A DNA stretch of 34,513 nucleotides from Lentisphaerota bacterium (GCA_015061625.1 SUWG01000008.1:75298-109810); one strand, 5' to 3'. Shown: positions 7,192 to 15,659, counted from the first letter of the stretch. Numbers and translations: made by a program. Notes: generated by a model from the sequence alone, not told the origin.

Positions 7192-9705
7192 ATGAGTGAA
7201 ATTTCTGCGATCGATATCCGGGTCAATAATTTGATCAATCCGCTGGGCATCAATGGAGATGCTCCGGAAATTTCCTGGCGTATCGCCGGAAGTATCCGGC
7301 AAAGTGCGTGGCGTATTTGTGCGGCAGGGAGTATTGAGGCTTGGGAAAAGGGGGAATTCATCTGGGATTCCGGCAAGGTCAAAGATGCTTCCATGTCGAC
7401 CCACCGTTACGGCGGCGGCGATTTGCAGAGCCGGGAATATGTCTGTTTCAAGGTGATGCTCTGGGATGAAAATGATGAGCCGGGCCGATGGAGCGAGGTC
7501 AATTCCTTTGAGTGCGGCTTGCTGACCGAAGCGGATTGGGATGCCCAGTATGTCGGATTTCCTGCCGGATGGGCGGGGGCGGCAGTCGCTTTTCAATGTT
7601 TCAAAAACTTCACGGCGAAATACAAAAAACTGCGTTTGTATGTGGCCGGAAGTTGCGTGGAATCCTACTTCAACGGCCGCAAACTCGGTGGCAATACTCT
7701 GTTGCAGCCGCCGCAAAGCGATTATTCCAAAAGTTTCCATTATATGACCTATGATTTGAGCGGCATGGAGGTCATCGGCAATAATACGCTTTCATTTTAT
7801 GTTGGTGGCGGCTGGGTCGGCATGGTGCAGTTGCGTTACCGTTTTGAGGGAGATGGTCAACTTATTCTGCGATCACGTTATGACATGGTGCCGCATTGCA
7901 GCAAATCGGCGATTACGCGAAACAGCATCTATGGCGGTGAGGAGTACGATGCGACCCAAGCCCTGCCGGAAATCTGGCACGATGCCGTTACCTGTATGTT
8001 TCCTGAACACCGTGCGGCAATGCGGATGAATGTTTTTACCGGCGGCACTCCCCGGGGCTTGGAGGAAGAACCCATTGCTCCGCAGGAGGAGATAACTCCG
8101 GTTGCGTTTGAAAAGATCGGTGATGAGCGTTACAGTGTGGATTTCGGCCGCAACTTTGCCGGATTCTGCCGGTTGAAAGTCAAAGCCCCCAGAGGCAAAC
8201 TCATCAAACTGCTCTTTGCCGAAGTCCGCAATCCGGATAAGAGTGTCAATCAGGCCAATCTGGTCGGTGAAACGGTGATGGATACCTACACTGCGGCCGG
8301 TACGGGCGAATGGGAGATTTTTGAACCGCACTTCACCTATCACGGCTTCCGCTATGTGGAAGTTACCGGTTTCCCGGGAGAATTTACTGCTGAAACGCTT
8401 ACCGGTATCGTTCTGCGTAACGATGTGAGGAAAACCGGGGAATTCCAATGCAGTAACGCATTGGTCAATGATATATTTCAAATGATCCGGCGAACCGAGG
8501 AGAGCAATATTTTTGCGGTGCCGACCGATTGCCCGCAGCGTACTGAACGCATGGGCTGGCTCAATGACATGATGGCCCGCAACGAAAGTGCTCTTTACCT
8601 TTTTGATGAATCCAATGTTATATCCAAGTGGCTCAATGACATTGCCGAGGCCCAGGATCCCATTACCGGTGAAGTGCCGATGACGGCACCGTTGTACTGG
8701 GGATTTGACACCGACCCGGTCTGTTCAAGTTTCATTGAAGCAACGCTGAATAACTACCGGTTTTACGGCAAAAAGGCCCAGATGATCAAACTTTATCCCA
8801 ATTTGCGAAAATGGGTGGATAGACTGCTGTCACTGCGTCAGGCTGACGGTATTTTGTATAAAGGGCCGATCGGCGACTGGGTGCCGCCATTGAAGTTCAA
8901 TAACGGTCAGGATTGTGCATTCAATCTGACTGTGCCTAAAGAATTGGTTGCCACGGCATTGACCCATTATGCGATCAAATTGCTGATAAAAGTGGCTTTG
9001 GTACTGGGGAAAAGCGATGAAGTCAAATATCTTACCGGCTGTGCCGCCGAAGTTGGCAGGGCATTTCTGGATAAATGGCGGATCGCTCCGGGAAAATTGT
9101 CGGTAAATTGTCAGGCAGCCTATGCTTATGCCGTTTACTGCCAAATCTTTACCGGGCAGGAAGCCGCCATTGCCGCCGGCAAATTGGCTGAACTTTTTGC
9201 CGCCAATGATTACAAGCATACCACCGGCAATGTCGGCACCAAATATCTGCTTGAGGTGCTGGCTCAATACGGCTTTATCGAATCGGCGTGGCAGTTGATC
9301 AAATCCGACGATTACCCCGGCTGGGGCTATATGATCGCCAATGGAGCAACGACTTTGTGGGAACGCTGGGAATTGGCCGAGGGCCGGGGAATGAATTCTC
9401 ACAATCACCCGATGCTCGGTTCGCCCTGCGGATGGCTTTTCCGTCATGTGGCAGGCATCAAATTGCATGAGGATTCCTGCGGAGCAGACCGTTTCGTGTT
9501 GTCACCGTGTTTTATAAAGGATTTGGATTTTGTTCAAAGTTCCTATGACAGCCGCAGCGGTCTGGTCAGATCTGCATGGCGCCGTGACGGAGAAAGGATC
9601 ATCTGGGATTTTGAATTGCCCAACGGTGTATGTGCCGAGGTGAAAATGCCCGATGGCACATTCAAAGAGTTTTACGGCGGCACTTACACACTTGAATTCA
9701 CTTGA
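7192..9705 (+). CDS. GH78 alpha-L-rhamnosidase
   Basis: This encodes 837 aa, no signal peptide, probably cytoplasmic. The ATG at 7192 is preferred to one at 7186 because GGGAG (7181-7185) abuts the first but is 6 bp from the second. The N-terminal beta-sandwich domains of bacterial rhamnosidases are followed by the (alpha/alpha)6 catalytic domain from about residue 410. DCPQRTERMGWLND carries the conserved catalytic-region Glu (E452) and flanking Asp residues, and LWERWE carries the second catalytic Glu (E724). The ending 'GLVRSAWRRDGERIIWDFELPNG' is the usual C-terminal beta-domain. GH78 enzymes hydrolyse terminal alpha-L-rhamnose by inversion, from rhamnogalacturonan, flavonoids or exopolysaccharides. 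It is divergent from an AraC-type regulator. A terminator for this strand is not evident. Confidence 0.93.
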   Translation: MSEISAIDIRVNNLINPLGINGDAPEISWRIAGSIRQSAWRICAAGSIEAWEKGEFIWDSGKVKDASMSTHRYGGGDLQSREYVCFKVMLWDENDEPGRWSEVNSFECGLLTEADWDAQYVGFPAGWAGAAVAFQCFKNFTAKYKKLRLYVAGSCVESYFNGRKLGGNTLLQPPQSDYSKSFHYMTYDLSGMEVIGNNTLSFYVGGGWVGMVQLRYRFEGDGQLILRSRYDMVPHCSKSAITRNSIYGGEEYDATQALPEIWHDAVTCMFPEHRAAMRMNVFTGGTPRGLEEEPIAPQEEITPVAFEKIGDERYSVDFGRNFAGFCRLKVKAPRGKLIKLLFAEVRNPDKSVNQANLVGETVMDTYTAAGTGEWEIFEPHFTYHGFRYVEVTGFPGEFTAETLTGIVLRNDVRKTGEFQCSNALVNDIFQMIRRTEESNIFAVPTDCPQRTERMGWLNDMMARNESALYLFDESNVISKWLNDIAEAQDPITGEVPMTAPLYWGFDTDPVCSSFIEATLNNYRFYGKKAQMIKLYPNLRKWVDRLLSLRQADGILYKGPIGDWVPPLKFNNGQDCAFNLTVPKELVATALTHYAIKLLIKVALVLGKSDEVKYLTGCAAEVGRAFLDKWRIAPGKLSVNCQAAYAYAVYCQIFTGQEAAIAAGKLAELFAANDYKHTTGNVGTKYLLEVLAQYGFIESAWQLIKSDDYPGWGYMIANGATTLWERWELAEGRGMNSHNHPMLGSPCGWLFRHVAGIKLHEDSCGADRFVLSPCFIKDLDFVQSSYDSRSGLVRSAWRRDGERIIWDFELPNGVCAEVKMPDGTFKEFYGGTYTLEFT

Positions 9706-9812
9706 TTCCAAGGATAAAAAACGGGATTTTGCAAAATTGTCTTCTTTCGCACCCCATCTTCCAAAAACTTTTGCCGGAATTGCTTTTTTCAATATATTCC
9801 GCTCAAACAATA

Positions 9813-9856
9813 GAAAAAGGCTGTTGCCAACCTTTTTTGAGGTTTTGCAACAGCCT
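9813..9856 (-). terminator. Intrinsic terminator after zinc-ribbon/LRR gene
   Basis: AGGCTGTTGC (9818-9827) pairs with GCAACAGCCT (9847-9856), and an inner AACC/GGTT extends the stem. Read on the minus strand the hairpin is followed by TTTTT, 17 bp after the stop of the zinc-ribbon/LRR gene. Confidence 0.8.
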
Positions 9857-9872
9857 CGTTATTTAACAGATG

Positions 9873-11000
9873 TTAACGGGTGTAGTAGAATCTGGAGGCA
9901 TGGGGAAGTGAGGGATAATCGTTGATCAACCGGGTGGAGCGATAAATATAAACTGACAAATCAGAGGAATCGCGGAAAGATCTGACATTGACCTCAACAA
10001 CGCTGCGCGGCAGATTGACCGTAGTGAGCGGGCAATCGGAAAATGCATATTCTTCGATTCTTTCCACCCCGTCTTCAATGGTGACTGAAGTCAAAGATGG
10101 ACAATAGGCGAATGCACTTGAGGGGATTACTTTGACACTGCCGGGAATCTTTACATTGGTCAGAGATTGGCAGTGAATCATTCCGATTTTTGTAACTGAA
10201 TCCGGAATGTCGAGGGAAGTAATACTGCCGGATAAGTATGAGATCTCGGTTACCGAAGAAGGAATCTTTATTGAAGTTGCCCGTACTCCGAGAAGATGGA
10301 TTTCGGTAACACCGTCGGGAATAACCATTGTCGATTCATTGCCATAGTAGCCTGTGACGGCGGTACCTTTCAGCCTGAAACCGGCGAGAGAACAGGTGAT
10401 CAATAACTGATTGCTGCAATAGAAAATCACTCCGGCAATAATAACGGCGGCACCGGCACCGGCAAAAATCGCTTTTTTAGCAACAGTCGGGGCGATCACA
10501 CCTTTGAAAATCGCCAGAAGTGCGGAAAGCAGAATACCGACGGCACCAACGATCGCAAAGGTCGGGGCGAATTCAAAAATGTGAAAGCACAATGCGCCAA
10601 TGGAGAGGATCGGCAGGATGATCAGCACTAAAAGCAGACGTTTATTCAAACCTTTATTGGCGGCAAGTTTGGCCAATTTGCCTGGGGCGGCAGGAGCCGT
10701 TTGCGGCATTACCGGCTGAAAACCGGGCTGTTGAAAACCCGCCTGCGGCTGAAAACCGGGCTGTTGAAACCCCGCCTGCGGCTGAAAACCGGGCTGTTGA
10801 AACCCCGCCTGCGGCTGAAAACCGGTTTGCGGCATGGGAGCAACCTGCGGCATGGGATTGACCTGCGGCATGGGAGCAACCTGCGGAGCAGGAGCGGCAC
10901 TTTGAGCAAGCGGGGCGGCGCAAAGTTGGCAGAATTGAGGAGTGACATTTTCCGGAGAGGTGAATTCTCCGCCGCAACTGGGGCATTTGATTTGGCTCAT
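9873..11000 (-). CDS. Zinc-ribbon, Pro/Gln-repeat, multi-TM protein with BspA-like LRR domain
   Basis: This encodes 375 aa. Residues 5-27 form a zinc ribbon (CPSCGGEF, then CQLC). Residues 30-105 are low-complexity repeats of the MPQVAP and QPGFQPQAGFQ type. About residues 118-205 hold three hydrophobic segments (LLLVLIILPILSIGALCF; FAIVGAVGILLSALLAIF; AIFAGAGAAVIIAGVIF), so the protein is membrane-bound with a cytoplasmic zinc ribbon. The C-terminal 160 residues are LRR_5/BspA-type repeats (IPDGVTEI, IPSSVTEI, IPDSVTKI, IPGSVKVIPSSAFAYCPSLTSVTI). LRR_5 proteins often bind other proteins at the surface. The gene stands alone, with AAGGA 7 bp before the ATG, a structured RNA leader upstream and its own terminator. 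Its function is not known. Confidence 0.85.
   Translation of the reverse strand: MSQIKCPSCGGEFTSPENVTPQFCQLCAAPLAQSAAPAPQVAPMPQVNPMPQVAPMPQTGFQPQAGFQQPGFQPQAGFQQPGFQPQAGFQQPGFQPVMPQTAPAAPGKLAKLAANKGLNKRLLLVLIILPILSIGALCFHIFEFAPTFAIVGAVGILLSALLAIFKGVIAPTVAKKAIFAGAGAAVIIAGVIFYCSNQLLITCSLAGFRLKGTAVTGYYGNESTMVIPDGVTEIHLLGVRATSIKIPSSVTEISYLSGSITSLDIPDSVTKIGMIHCQSLTNVKIPGSVKVIPSSAFAYCPSLTSVTIEDGVERIEEYAFSDCPLTTVNLPRSVVEVNVRSFRDSSDLSVYIYRSTRLINDYPSLPHASRFYYTR
10714..10825 (-). repeat. 33-bp in-frame tandem repeats (QPGFQPQAGFQ)
   Basis: Units at 10714-10746, 10747-10779 and 10780-10812 plus 13 bp of a fourth are nearly identical and encode the 11-residue unit QPGFQPQAGFQ. A second set with an 18-bp period (MPQVAP-like) follows at about 10828-10885. 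The near identity suggests copy-number variation by slippage. Confidence 0.9.
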
Positions 11001-11029
11001 GTGTTTTTCCTTGTTTTGGACATTATTTG

Positions 11030-11076
11030 AAAAAAAAAGAAGGCGTCCTCTGCCGCACTTGCATCAGAGGCACGCC
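11030..11076 (-). terminator. Intrinsic terminator upstream of zinc-ribbon/LRR gene
   Basis: On the minus strand GGCGTGCCTCTG (11065-11076) pairs with CAGAGGACGCC (11042-11052) with one bulged base, followed by TTC and a run of T. It ends the structured RNA about 30 bp before the ATG at 11000, so that gene must rely on read-through or on a regulated switch. Confidence 0.75.
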
Positions 11077-11202
11077 AATGCCCATAAAACCAGCGCAAAC
11101 AGAGAACGCCCATGTGGGGCATTTCCTGTTGTCGCAGACCGGTTTTATCAGTAGTTTGGCGTTTTCGATGCACAATCTGCAAAAGACTTTGATTTTCAAA
11201 CC
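11030..11202 (-). ncRNA. Rod-shaped structured RNA, 6S-like or attenuator leader
   Basis: The 384-bp gap 11001-11384 has no protein gene. From the promoter at 11209-11237 a minus-strand RNA would start near 11202. Six nested helices can be paired by eye into one rod: 11179-11187 with 11045-11053; 11167-11172 with 11060-11065; 11156-11162 with 11072-11078; 11141-11148 with 11084-11091; 11126-11135 with 11093-11102 (two mismatches); 11117-11122 with 11106-11111. The 3' strands of the outer helices overlap a terminator hairpin (11042-11076) followed by a T-run, so rod and terminator exclude each other. Size, closed ends and internal loops recall 6S RNA. The position 30 bp before a coding region also suits an attenuator. 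Bases 11238-11384 show nothing else. Confidence 0.6.
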
Positions 11203-11208
11203 AACACT

Positions 11209-11237
11209 AATATAGCATAGGTTTGAAAAAAAGTCAA
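11209..11237 (-). promoter_or_regulatory. Promoter of structured RNA
   Basis: On the minus strand TTGACT (11232-11237), 17 bp and TATATT (11209-11214) with an upstream TG (TGCTATATT, extended -10). Predicted start near 11202. Confidence 0.7.
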
Positions 11238-11384
11238 TCCCCACTCAACTGATTTTATGCGGCATTGGTGTGTTTGTCTGAATATCCGCAACTGAAAGGA
11301 AAAAATATCATCAGAGATCAGTTTTCAGCAGGAAAAAAGAATGGGAAAATGAAAAAATACCATTATGCAAAATTTGACCGGCAT

Positions 11385-12815
11385 TTACAGCGGAGTGACC
11401 CGGAAGTTGTCGAGCCGGACTCCATTGAACATATTGGTATATCCGGTGCCGGGATGGGTGTAGGTGAATTTGATCATGTGTTCACCGGCCGGAATATCAT
11501 ATTCGGCATATTCCCAAGGTGCATTGATCCCGGTTACTCCGGAATACAGATACAATTCCCGGTCGTCACACGTTACCGAGAAACTGCCGCCGTGAGTTTG
11601 CACCTTATAATAAAAGGATATTTTACAGGGGCCGGAAATGCTGGTTTTCAGCCACGAGGTCGATTCCCCGCCGCCGTCGCCGCCGGAACTGACACAGATA
11701 TTGTCATTGTGACCGTCATCATTGACGATCAGCCAGTAGATGTTTTCCCCGACTCCGGAAGACGCTCCGCCGGAAGTCCAGTGCAGATAAGTTCCGGAAG
11801 TTCCTTCCAAAGCCTCTTTGAATTCATTTTGATAAGTATGCGGGTGCTTCCATCCCGCCCGGCCCGCCGGAGCATTTTCTCCCGGTTCGGCGGGCGGGGG
11901 CAAAATTGCGGCCGGTTTTTGAACCGGTGCTGCCGGATTTCCGGCAAGTGAAAAAAGACCGATCATGGCTGCCACGCAGAAAAATAAGGTGACCGCAAAT
12001 GTTGTCAATGCCGGATGTTTCCGGAAAATGCTATACCGGCGGGCAGGTACATCTGATCGTTTCCTGCCGGATCCCGCTCCGGATATGGCGGATTTGGAAT
12101 CGAGAGCAAGGATTTTATTCCACACGATTGGGGCATCGGGATCGTTTTTCAGCAGACCGGGCGGCAACTCCGGGAAACGCTCCGGAGCAAGCCCGGAAAA
12201 TGCACAGTAAAGCACTCTGGAAAGCGAATAGAGGTCATCTGATTCATTGGCGGAGCGTTTTCTGCTCAACAGGGCCGGAGACATGAATTCCGGGGTGCCG
12301 ACCATGGTACTGCCGATATTTTCAGCGACCAGACCGACATCGCCCAGCACGGCTTTGCCGTTGACCCACATGATATTATCCGGCTTGATATCCCGGTGGA
12401 TGATGTTGTTGGAGTGCAGTATCTGCAATCCGGCGAGCAACTCATCATGCATGACCAGTATTTCGGCGGCGGTCAGGTGAGAGCGGCGTTTGAGGCGGTT
12501 GGATAAGGTATCCGGTTCATAATCATCCATGCTCTGATTGATATTATCCGCCAGATCCATAACGTAATAGAAAACCTCATCCGTTTCGGCGATGTGGTGG
12601 ATTTTGAGCAGATTGTCGTGGCGGCATTTGCGGTAGTTGATCAATCCCCGCAATTCACGCTGCATCATTTTGGTATCGGCCAGAATCGTTTTCAACGCCA
12701 CCGGAAAGTTGGTGAATGTATCTTTGGCCAGATATACTTCGCCATAAGTTCCGGCTCCGCAACGCTTGATGATCCGGTATGACCCGATGGTGGAGTTTTC
12801 AAAATTCATCGGCAT
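11385..12815 (-). CDS. Membrane Ser/Thr protein kinase with exported C-terminal domain
   Basis: This encodes 476 aa. The N-terminal kinase domain (about 10-240) has the glycine loop GAGTYGEVY, the ATP lysine in VALK (K42), a helix-C Glu in QREL (E54), HRDIKPDN with catalytic D142 and N147, DVG (D159) in place of DFG, and GTPEFMSP in place of the usual APE. All catalytic residues are kept, so it is probably active. One membrane helix lies at about 268-292 (HPALTTFAVTLFFCVAAMIGLF). The Pro-rich linker and the beta-rich C-terminal 160 residues (many Gly/Ser, ending RLDNFRVTPL) would be outside and resemble a jelly-roll sensor or lectin-like domain. It overlaps the ECF sigma gene by 17 bp. An alternative ATG is at 12809. 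The pair looks like a sensing kinase for that sigma factor (inference). Confidence 0.9.
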   Translation of the reverse strand: MPMNFENSTIGSYRIIKRCGAGTYGEVYLAKDTFTNFPVALKTILADTKMMQRELRGLINYRKCRHDNLLKIHHIAETDEVFYYVMDLADNINQSMDDYEPDTLSNRLKRRSHLTAAEILVMHDELLAGLQILHSNNIIHRDIKPDNIMWVNGKAVLGDVGLVAENIGSTMVGTPEFMSPALLSRKRSANESDDLYSLSRVLYCAFSGLAPERFPELPPGLLKNDPDAPIVWNKILALDSKSAISGAGSGRKRSDVPARRYSIFRKHPALTTFAVTLFFCVAAMIGLFSLAGNPAAPVQKPAAILPPPAEPGENAPAGRAGWKHPHTYQNEFKEALEGTSGTYLHWTSGGASSGVGENIYWLIVNDDGHNDNICVSSGGDGGGESTSWLKTSISGPCKISFYYKVQTHGGSFSVTCDDRELYLYSGVTGINAPWEYAEYDIPAGEHMIKFTYTHPGTGYTNMFNGVRLDNFRVTPL

Positions 12816-13422
12816 TCAACTCCATATCCGGGGCATATTGCATGGCCTGGCGGCAAAATTTCTGCAAATGCTTTATGCAGCGGCTTTTTACCAGATAAAC
12901 TTTAGGCAGGGAAACATTGAGCAGTCTGGCGGTTTCCCGGCTGGAACAATTTTGCAGAACGTGTAATTCAAAGATCGAATAATTCAGCGGCGAAACGGTT
13001 TTGCGTAATTGGGAAAGAATGTTGTCTTTGATGAATTCTTTCCATTTCAACAGCAACGCTTCATCGAGCAATTCATCCGGCAGGGCGTGATCCTCATCGG
13101 CCATGTCCGCCGTACTTTTATTATCTGTCGCGGTAAATTGTTCCCGCCGCCGTTTGATGTCGATGATCAATCCCCGGATCATGCCGCTGAAAAAGGTGCG
13201 GAAGCGGGCGATCGCCGGATCGAAGCGGAAAGTGTGACTGCGTTTGACAAAACGGAGCATGACTTCCTGAACCAGATCATCACATTCATCGGGAGTCAAT
13301 CCTTTGAGTGCGCCGAGTTCCCGTATCGGTCCGGCATAGCGGTCGAAAAAACTCTGCCACGACACATCGTTGCCGTCATGCAGACTGTTGATCAACGTTT
13401 TGGAAGTCGTTGGAAAATGCAT
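12799..13422 (-). CDS. ECF-type RNA polymerase sigma factor
   Basis: This encodes 207 aa from the ATG at 13422. A longer GTG start at 13452 would lie only about 9 bp after the predicted transcription start, so the ATG is preferred. Region 2 spans about residues 15-95 (WQSFFDRYAGPIRELGALKG, then DDLVQEVMLRFVKR and FRTFFSGMIRGLIID). Region 4 is about 140-190 (FELHVLQNCSSRETARLLNVSLPKVYLVKSR). No anti-sigma gene is adjacent. Instead the 3' end overlaps a Ser/Thr kinase gene. Several ECF groups in PVC bacteria and actinobacteria are linked to such kinases and thought to be controlled by phosphorylation rather than by an anti-sigma factor. Target promoters are not evident. Confidence 0.9.
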   Translation of the reverse strand: MHFPTTSKTLINSLHDGNDVSWQSFFDRYAGPIRELGALKGLTPDECDDLVQEVMLRFVKRSHTFRFDPAIARFRTFFSGMIRGLIIDIKRRREQFTATDNKSTADMADEDHALPDELLDEALLLKWKEFIKDNILSQLRKTVSPLNYSIFELHVLQNCSSRETARLLNVSLPKVYLVKSRCIKHLQKFCRQAMQYAPDMELNADEF

Positions 13423-13467
13423 ACTGAAACGGTGAAATATTTTTGTCCCCACATAATATCACAGGAA

Positions 13468-13496
13468 AATATAGCATATATGCCATTGTTTTTCAA
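13468..13496 (-). promoter_or_regulatory. Promoter of ECF sigma/kinase operon
   Basis: On the minus strand TTGAAA (13491-13496), 17 bp and TATATT (13468-13473) within TATGCTATATT, the same extended -10 as the structured RNA promoter. Predicted start near 13461, about 39 bp before the ATG at 13422. Confidence 0.65.
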
Positions 13497-13555
13497 GTAA
13501 TTTTCAACGTTAAAAGTCAGGATTGAAATACAGAATGATGAAAAATGGAATTTTT

Positions 13556-14473
13556 TCAGGCGCGGCAGTATGATTTTTCCCGGCGAGTGATTTCGGCGAG
13601 AACTTCATTATTGTATGGGGTGGGGATGCCGAGTTTTTCCGCTTTGGCAGAAAGAGTTCCGGCGAAAGCATCGATTTCCGACGGCCGGTGGGCGAGAACA
13701 TCCTGCAGCATGGAGGTTTTGGCATTTTCCGGCATGGTGAGGATGACCTCCATCGCAGCTGAAATCATCTCCCCGGTGCCGTAAATATTTTCGGCTTGGG
13801 CGACAGCGGCGGCTTCAAGCATGAGATTTTTGCAGTAATCCAGCAACTTTGCATCGCGCTGCACTGCGCCGTAATCGGCATAAAACATCGCCTGGGTCTG
13901 GTTGATACCGACATTGAGGATGAATTTTTTCCAGACGGCATGATCCATATTTTCCGGAATGGCGTTGTTTATACCGGATTGATCAAAGAGATCGGTTACT
14001 TTGGTCAGAGCCGTATTTTCTCCGCCGCAGAAAAAAGTTCCGACGCCGTCATGCCGGATGAAGTTCTTTTCCCGCACGCTGGCGTGACCGAGAAAGTAGC
14101 CGCGCAATACGGTATTGCCGGGAAAACGGCGGCCGATGACTTCATGGGCGGTGATGCCATTGAGCAGCGGCAGAAAGATGGTATTGCTGCCGGTGAGAGG
14201 TGCGACATTTTCCAAAGCGGCAGATAAGGTGGTGGTTTTGGTGGCGACGATGATCAGATCGGCGGGGGGCATACCGCTCATTTCACCGGGAGCGGCAAAG
14301 GAGAGCGGGAGTTTTTCCCCGTTGAAAAAAATCCCGTCCTGCCGGTAACGCTGAACCCGTTCTTTATCGGCGGCGGCGGTAAGCGTGATACCGGGCAGTT
14401 TCAGGAGTTTTTCTGCCGGAAGCACCCCGACGGCACCGGCACCGAGCAAAACGATATGTCGCAATGAATCCAT
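13556..14473 (-). CDS. panE: Ketopantoate reductase-family oxidoreductase (PanE/ApbA)
   Basis: This encodes 305 aa, the normal family length. The N-terminal Rossmann fold has GAGAVG (11-16) for NADPH, ATKTT with conserved K79 and LLNGI with N105. The C-terminal helical domain has WKKFILNVGIN, matching catalytic K183 and N187, and SMLQDVLAHRPSEIDAFAG with the conserved Ser and Glu. The family reduces 2-dehydropantoate to pantoate for coenzyme A synthesis. Paralogues act on other 2-keto acids. Given its position next to a GH130 gene, either housekeeping CoA synthesis or a catabolic 2-keto acid reductase is possible. AAGGAAAA precedes the ATG and it has its own promoter at 14499-14527. Confidence 0.88.
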   Translation of the reverse strand: MDSLRHIVLLGAGAVGVLPAEKLLKLPGITLTAAADKERVQRYRQDGIFFNGEKLPLSFAAPGEMSGMPPADLIIVATKTTTLSAALENVAPLTGSNTIFLPLLNGITAHEVIGRRFPGNTVLRGYFLGHASVREKNFIRHDGVGTFFCGGENTALTKVTDLFDQSGINNAIPENMDHAVWKKFILNVGINQTQAMFYADYGAVQRDAKLLDYCKNLMLEAAAVAQAENIYGTGEMISAAMEVILTMPENAKTSMLQDVLAHRPSEIDAFAGTLSAKAEKLGIPTPYNNEVLAEITRREKSYCRA

Positions 14474-14498
14474 GAAATTTTCCTTATGTCAATTCAAT

Positions 14499-14527
14499 AA
14501 CATAACCTTTCATTGCGGATAATGCAA
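14499..14527 (-). promoter_or_regulatory. Promoter of panE-like gene
   Basis: On the minus strand TTGCAT (14522-14527), 17 bp and TATGTT (14499-14504), 25 bp upstream of the ATG. The same region could also be read through from the GH130 gene, which ends at 14546. Confidence 0.55.
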
Positions 14528-14545
14528 GATGGGTATCGGAAAAAG

Positions 14546-15553
14546 TCAGATTTTACGGCAAAGATTCAGGAGATCGTTGACATCTGCGGTGGCCAGACAC
14601 TCCACGGTATCGGCGGCACCGTAATAGATTTTAACTTCGCCGGAATCCTCCAGGATCATGCCGCCGGGGAAGATCACATCGCCGCGGAATCCCTCCTTTT
14701 CATAAACGGTTTCCGGAGCGATCAGCGGTTCATCGTAAATGGCTGTGACTTTACTTGGGTCATCCAAATCCAGCAGCATCAATCCGGCATAGTAGATTTT
14801 CCGCCAGTTCAAATGCCAGGAATAAAGATCATTTGGAGCGTATTTCACGGCGTGGAATGTCGTCAGATAACCGTGCGGAGTTTTTACCGGCGGGGCGGCC
14901 GGGCCGATCTTTGCATCGGCGAAAGGCACTTTTTCCGCACCGAGAACCAGTTTGCTGTCGCCCCAGTAACGCATATCCGGTGAAGCCGAGAGCCACAAAT
15001 CGAATTGTTCTGCCGCTCCGTGGCGGCTGTATACCGGCATGGGCCGCTCCAGACGGATGAACCGGTCATTGATTTTTTCCGGAAACAATACCATATTCCG
15101 GTTGTCCGGCACAGAAAGAGAAAGTATTTCAAATTTGTCGAAATCTTCGGTCACGGCCACGCCTCCACGCAGACCGTGCCGGGTATCCATGGCGAAACAG
15201 ACATAAACTTTGCCGTCGATAACGGTCATCCGGGGATCGTAGACCCTTTCGATCTCTTCATCATGGATCTGCCAGACCGGTTTTTCATGGACCTGCCAAT
15301 TTATTCCGTCGTTACTTTCGGCAAAGCCGATATTGGTTCCGGCGAATGGTACGCCTTTTTTACCGGAAGCCAGAAAATCCGCTTCTGTCGCACCGTAATC
15401 ATTGCGGAAAAGCATCACATAGCGGTTTTGGTATCTGGTTACGGCGGCATTGAATATCAGCGAAGCATCATAAGGAATATCTTTGGCCGACAATATCGGA
15501 TTGGCGGGGTGACGGGTGATTACTTTAGCGGTGGAAAAGATTTTTTCAGACAT
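14546..15553 (-). CDS. GH130-family beta-mannoside phosphorylase/hydrolase-like protein
   Basis: This encodes 335 aa with no signal peptide. It shows the five-bladed propeller pattern of GH130: RHPANPIL near the N-terminus, FNAAV, VYDPRMT with the Asp expected to act as proton donor (D106), NMVLFPEKI, KIGPAAPP, and YYGAADTVECLA near the end. GH130 members phosphorolyse or hydrolyse beta-1,4- or beta-1,2-linked mannosides. The subfamily cannot be set by eye, so phosphorylase against hydrolase is open. It has its own possible promoter at 15631-15659 and is followed by the panE-like gene 72 bp downstream. AAGGAAAA precedes the ATG. The intracellular location suits processing of imported oligosaccharides. 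Confidence 0.87.
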   Translation of the reverse strand: MSEKIFSTAKVITRHPANPILSAKDIPYDASLIFNAAVTRYQNRYVMLFRNDYGATEADFLASGKKGVPFAGTNIGFAESNDGINWQVHEKPVWQIHDEEIERVYDPRMTVIDGKVYVCFAMDTRHGLRGGVAVTEDFDKFEILSLSVPDNRNMVLFPEKINDRFIRLERPMPVYSRHGAAEQFDLWLSASPDMRYWGDSKLVLGAEKVPFADAKIGPAAPPVKTPHGYLTTFHAVKYAPNDLYSWHLNWRKIYYAGLMLLDLDDPSKVTAIYDEPLIAPETVYEKEGFRGDVIFPGGMILEDSGEVKIYYGAADTVECLATADVNDLLNLCRKI

Positions 15554-15630
15554 GGTTATTTTCCTTGTGTAATTTGTGATGGAGATTTGTTAAATCCGTA
15601 TTTGGATCCTGCGGATTTGAAACTATATTT

Positions 15631-15659
15631 AATATACTGGAATAAGACCGGAAAAACCA
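15631..15659 (-). promoter_or_regulatory. Possible promoter of GH130 gene
   Basis: On the minus strand TGGTTT (15654-15659), 17 bp and TATATT (15631-15636) inside the palindromic stretch TATATTTAATATA, about 80 bp before the ATG. The -35 box is weak. Confidence 0.4.

Noticed and set aside
10714..10885. Possible CRISPR-like array
   Set aside because: The units are directly adjacent, in frame and code for QPGFQPQAGFQ and MPQVAP repeats. There are no spacers and no cas genes.
13423..13452. GTG start for the ECF sigma factor
   Set aside because: It would lie about 9 bp from the predicted transcription start with no ribosome site, and the ATG at 13422 fits the family length better.
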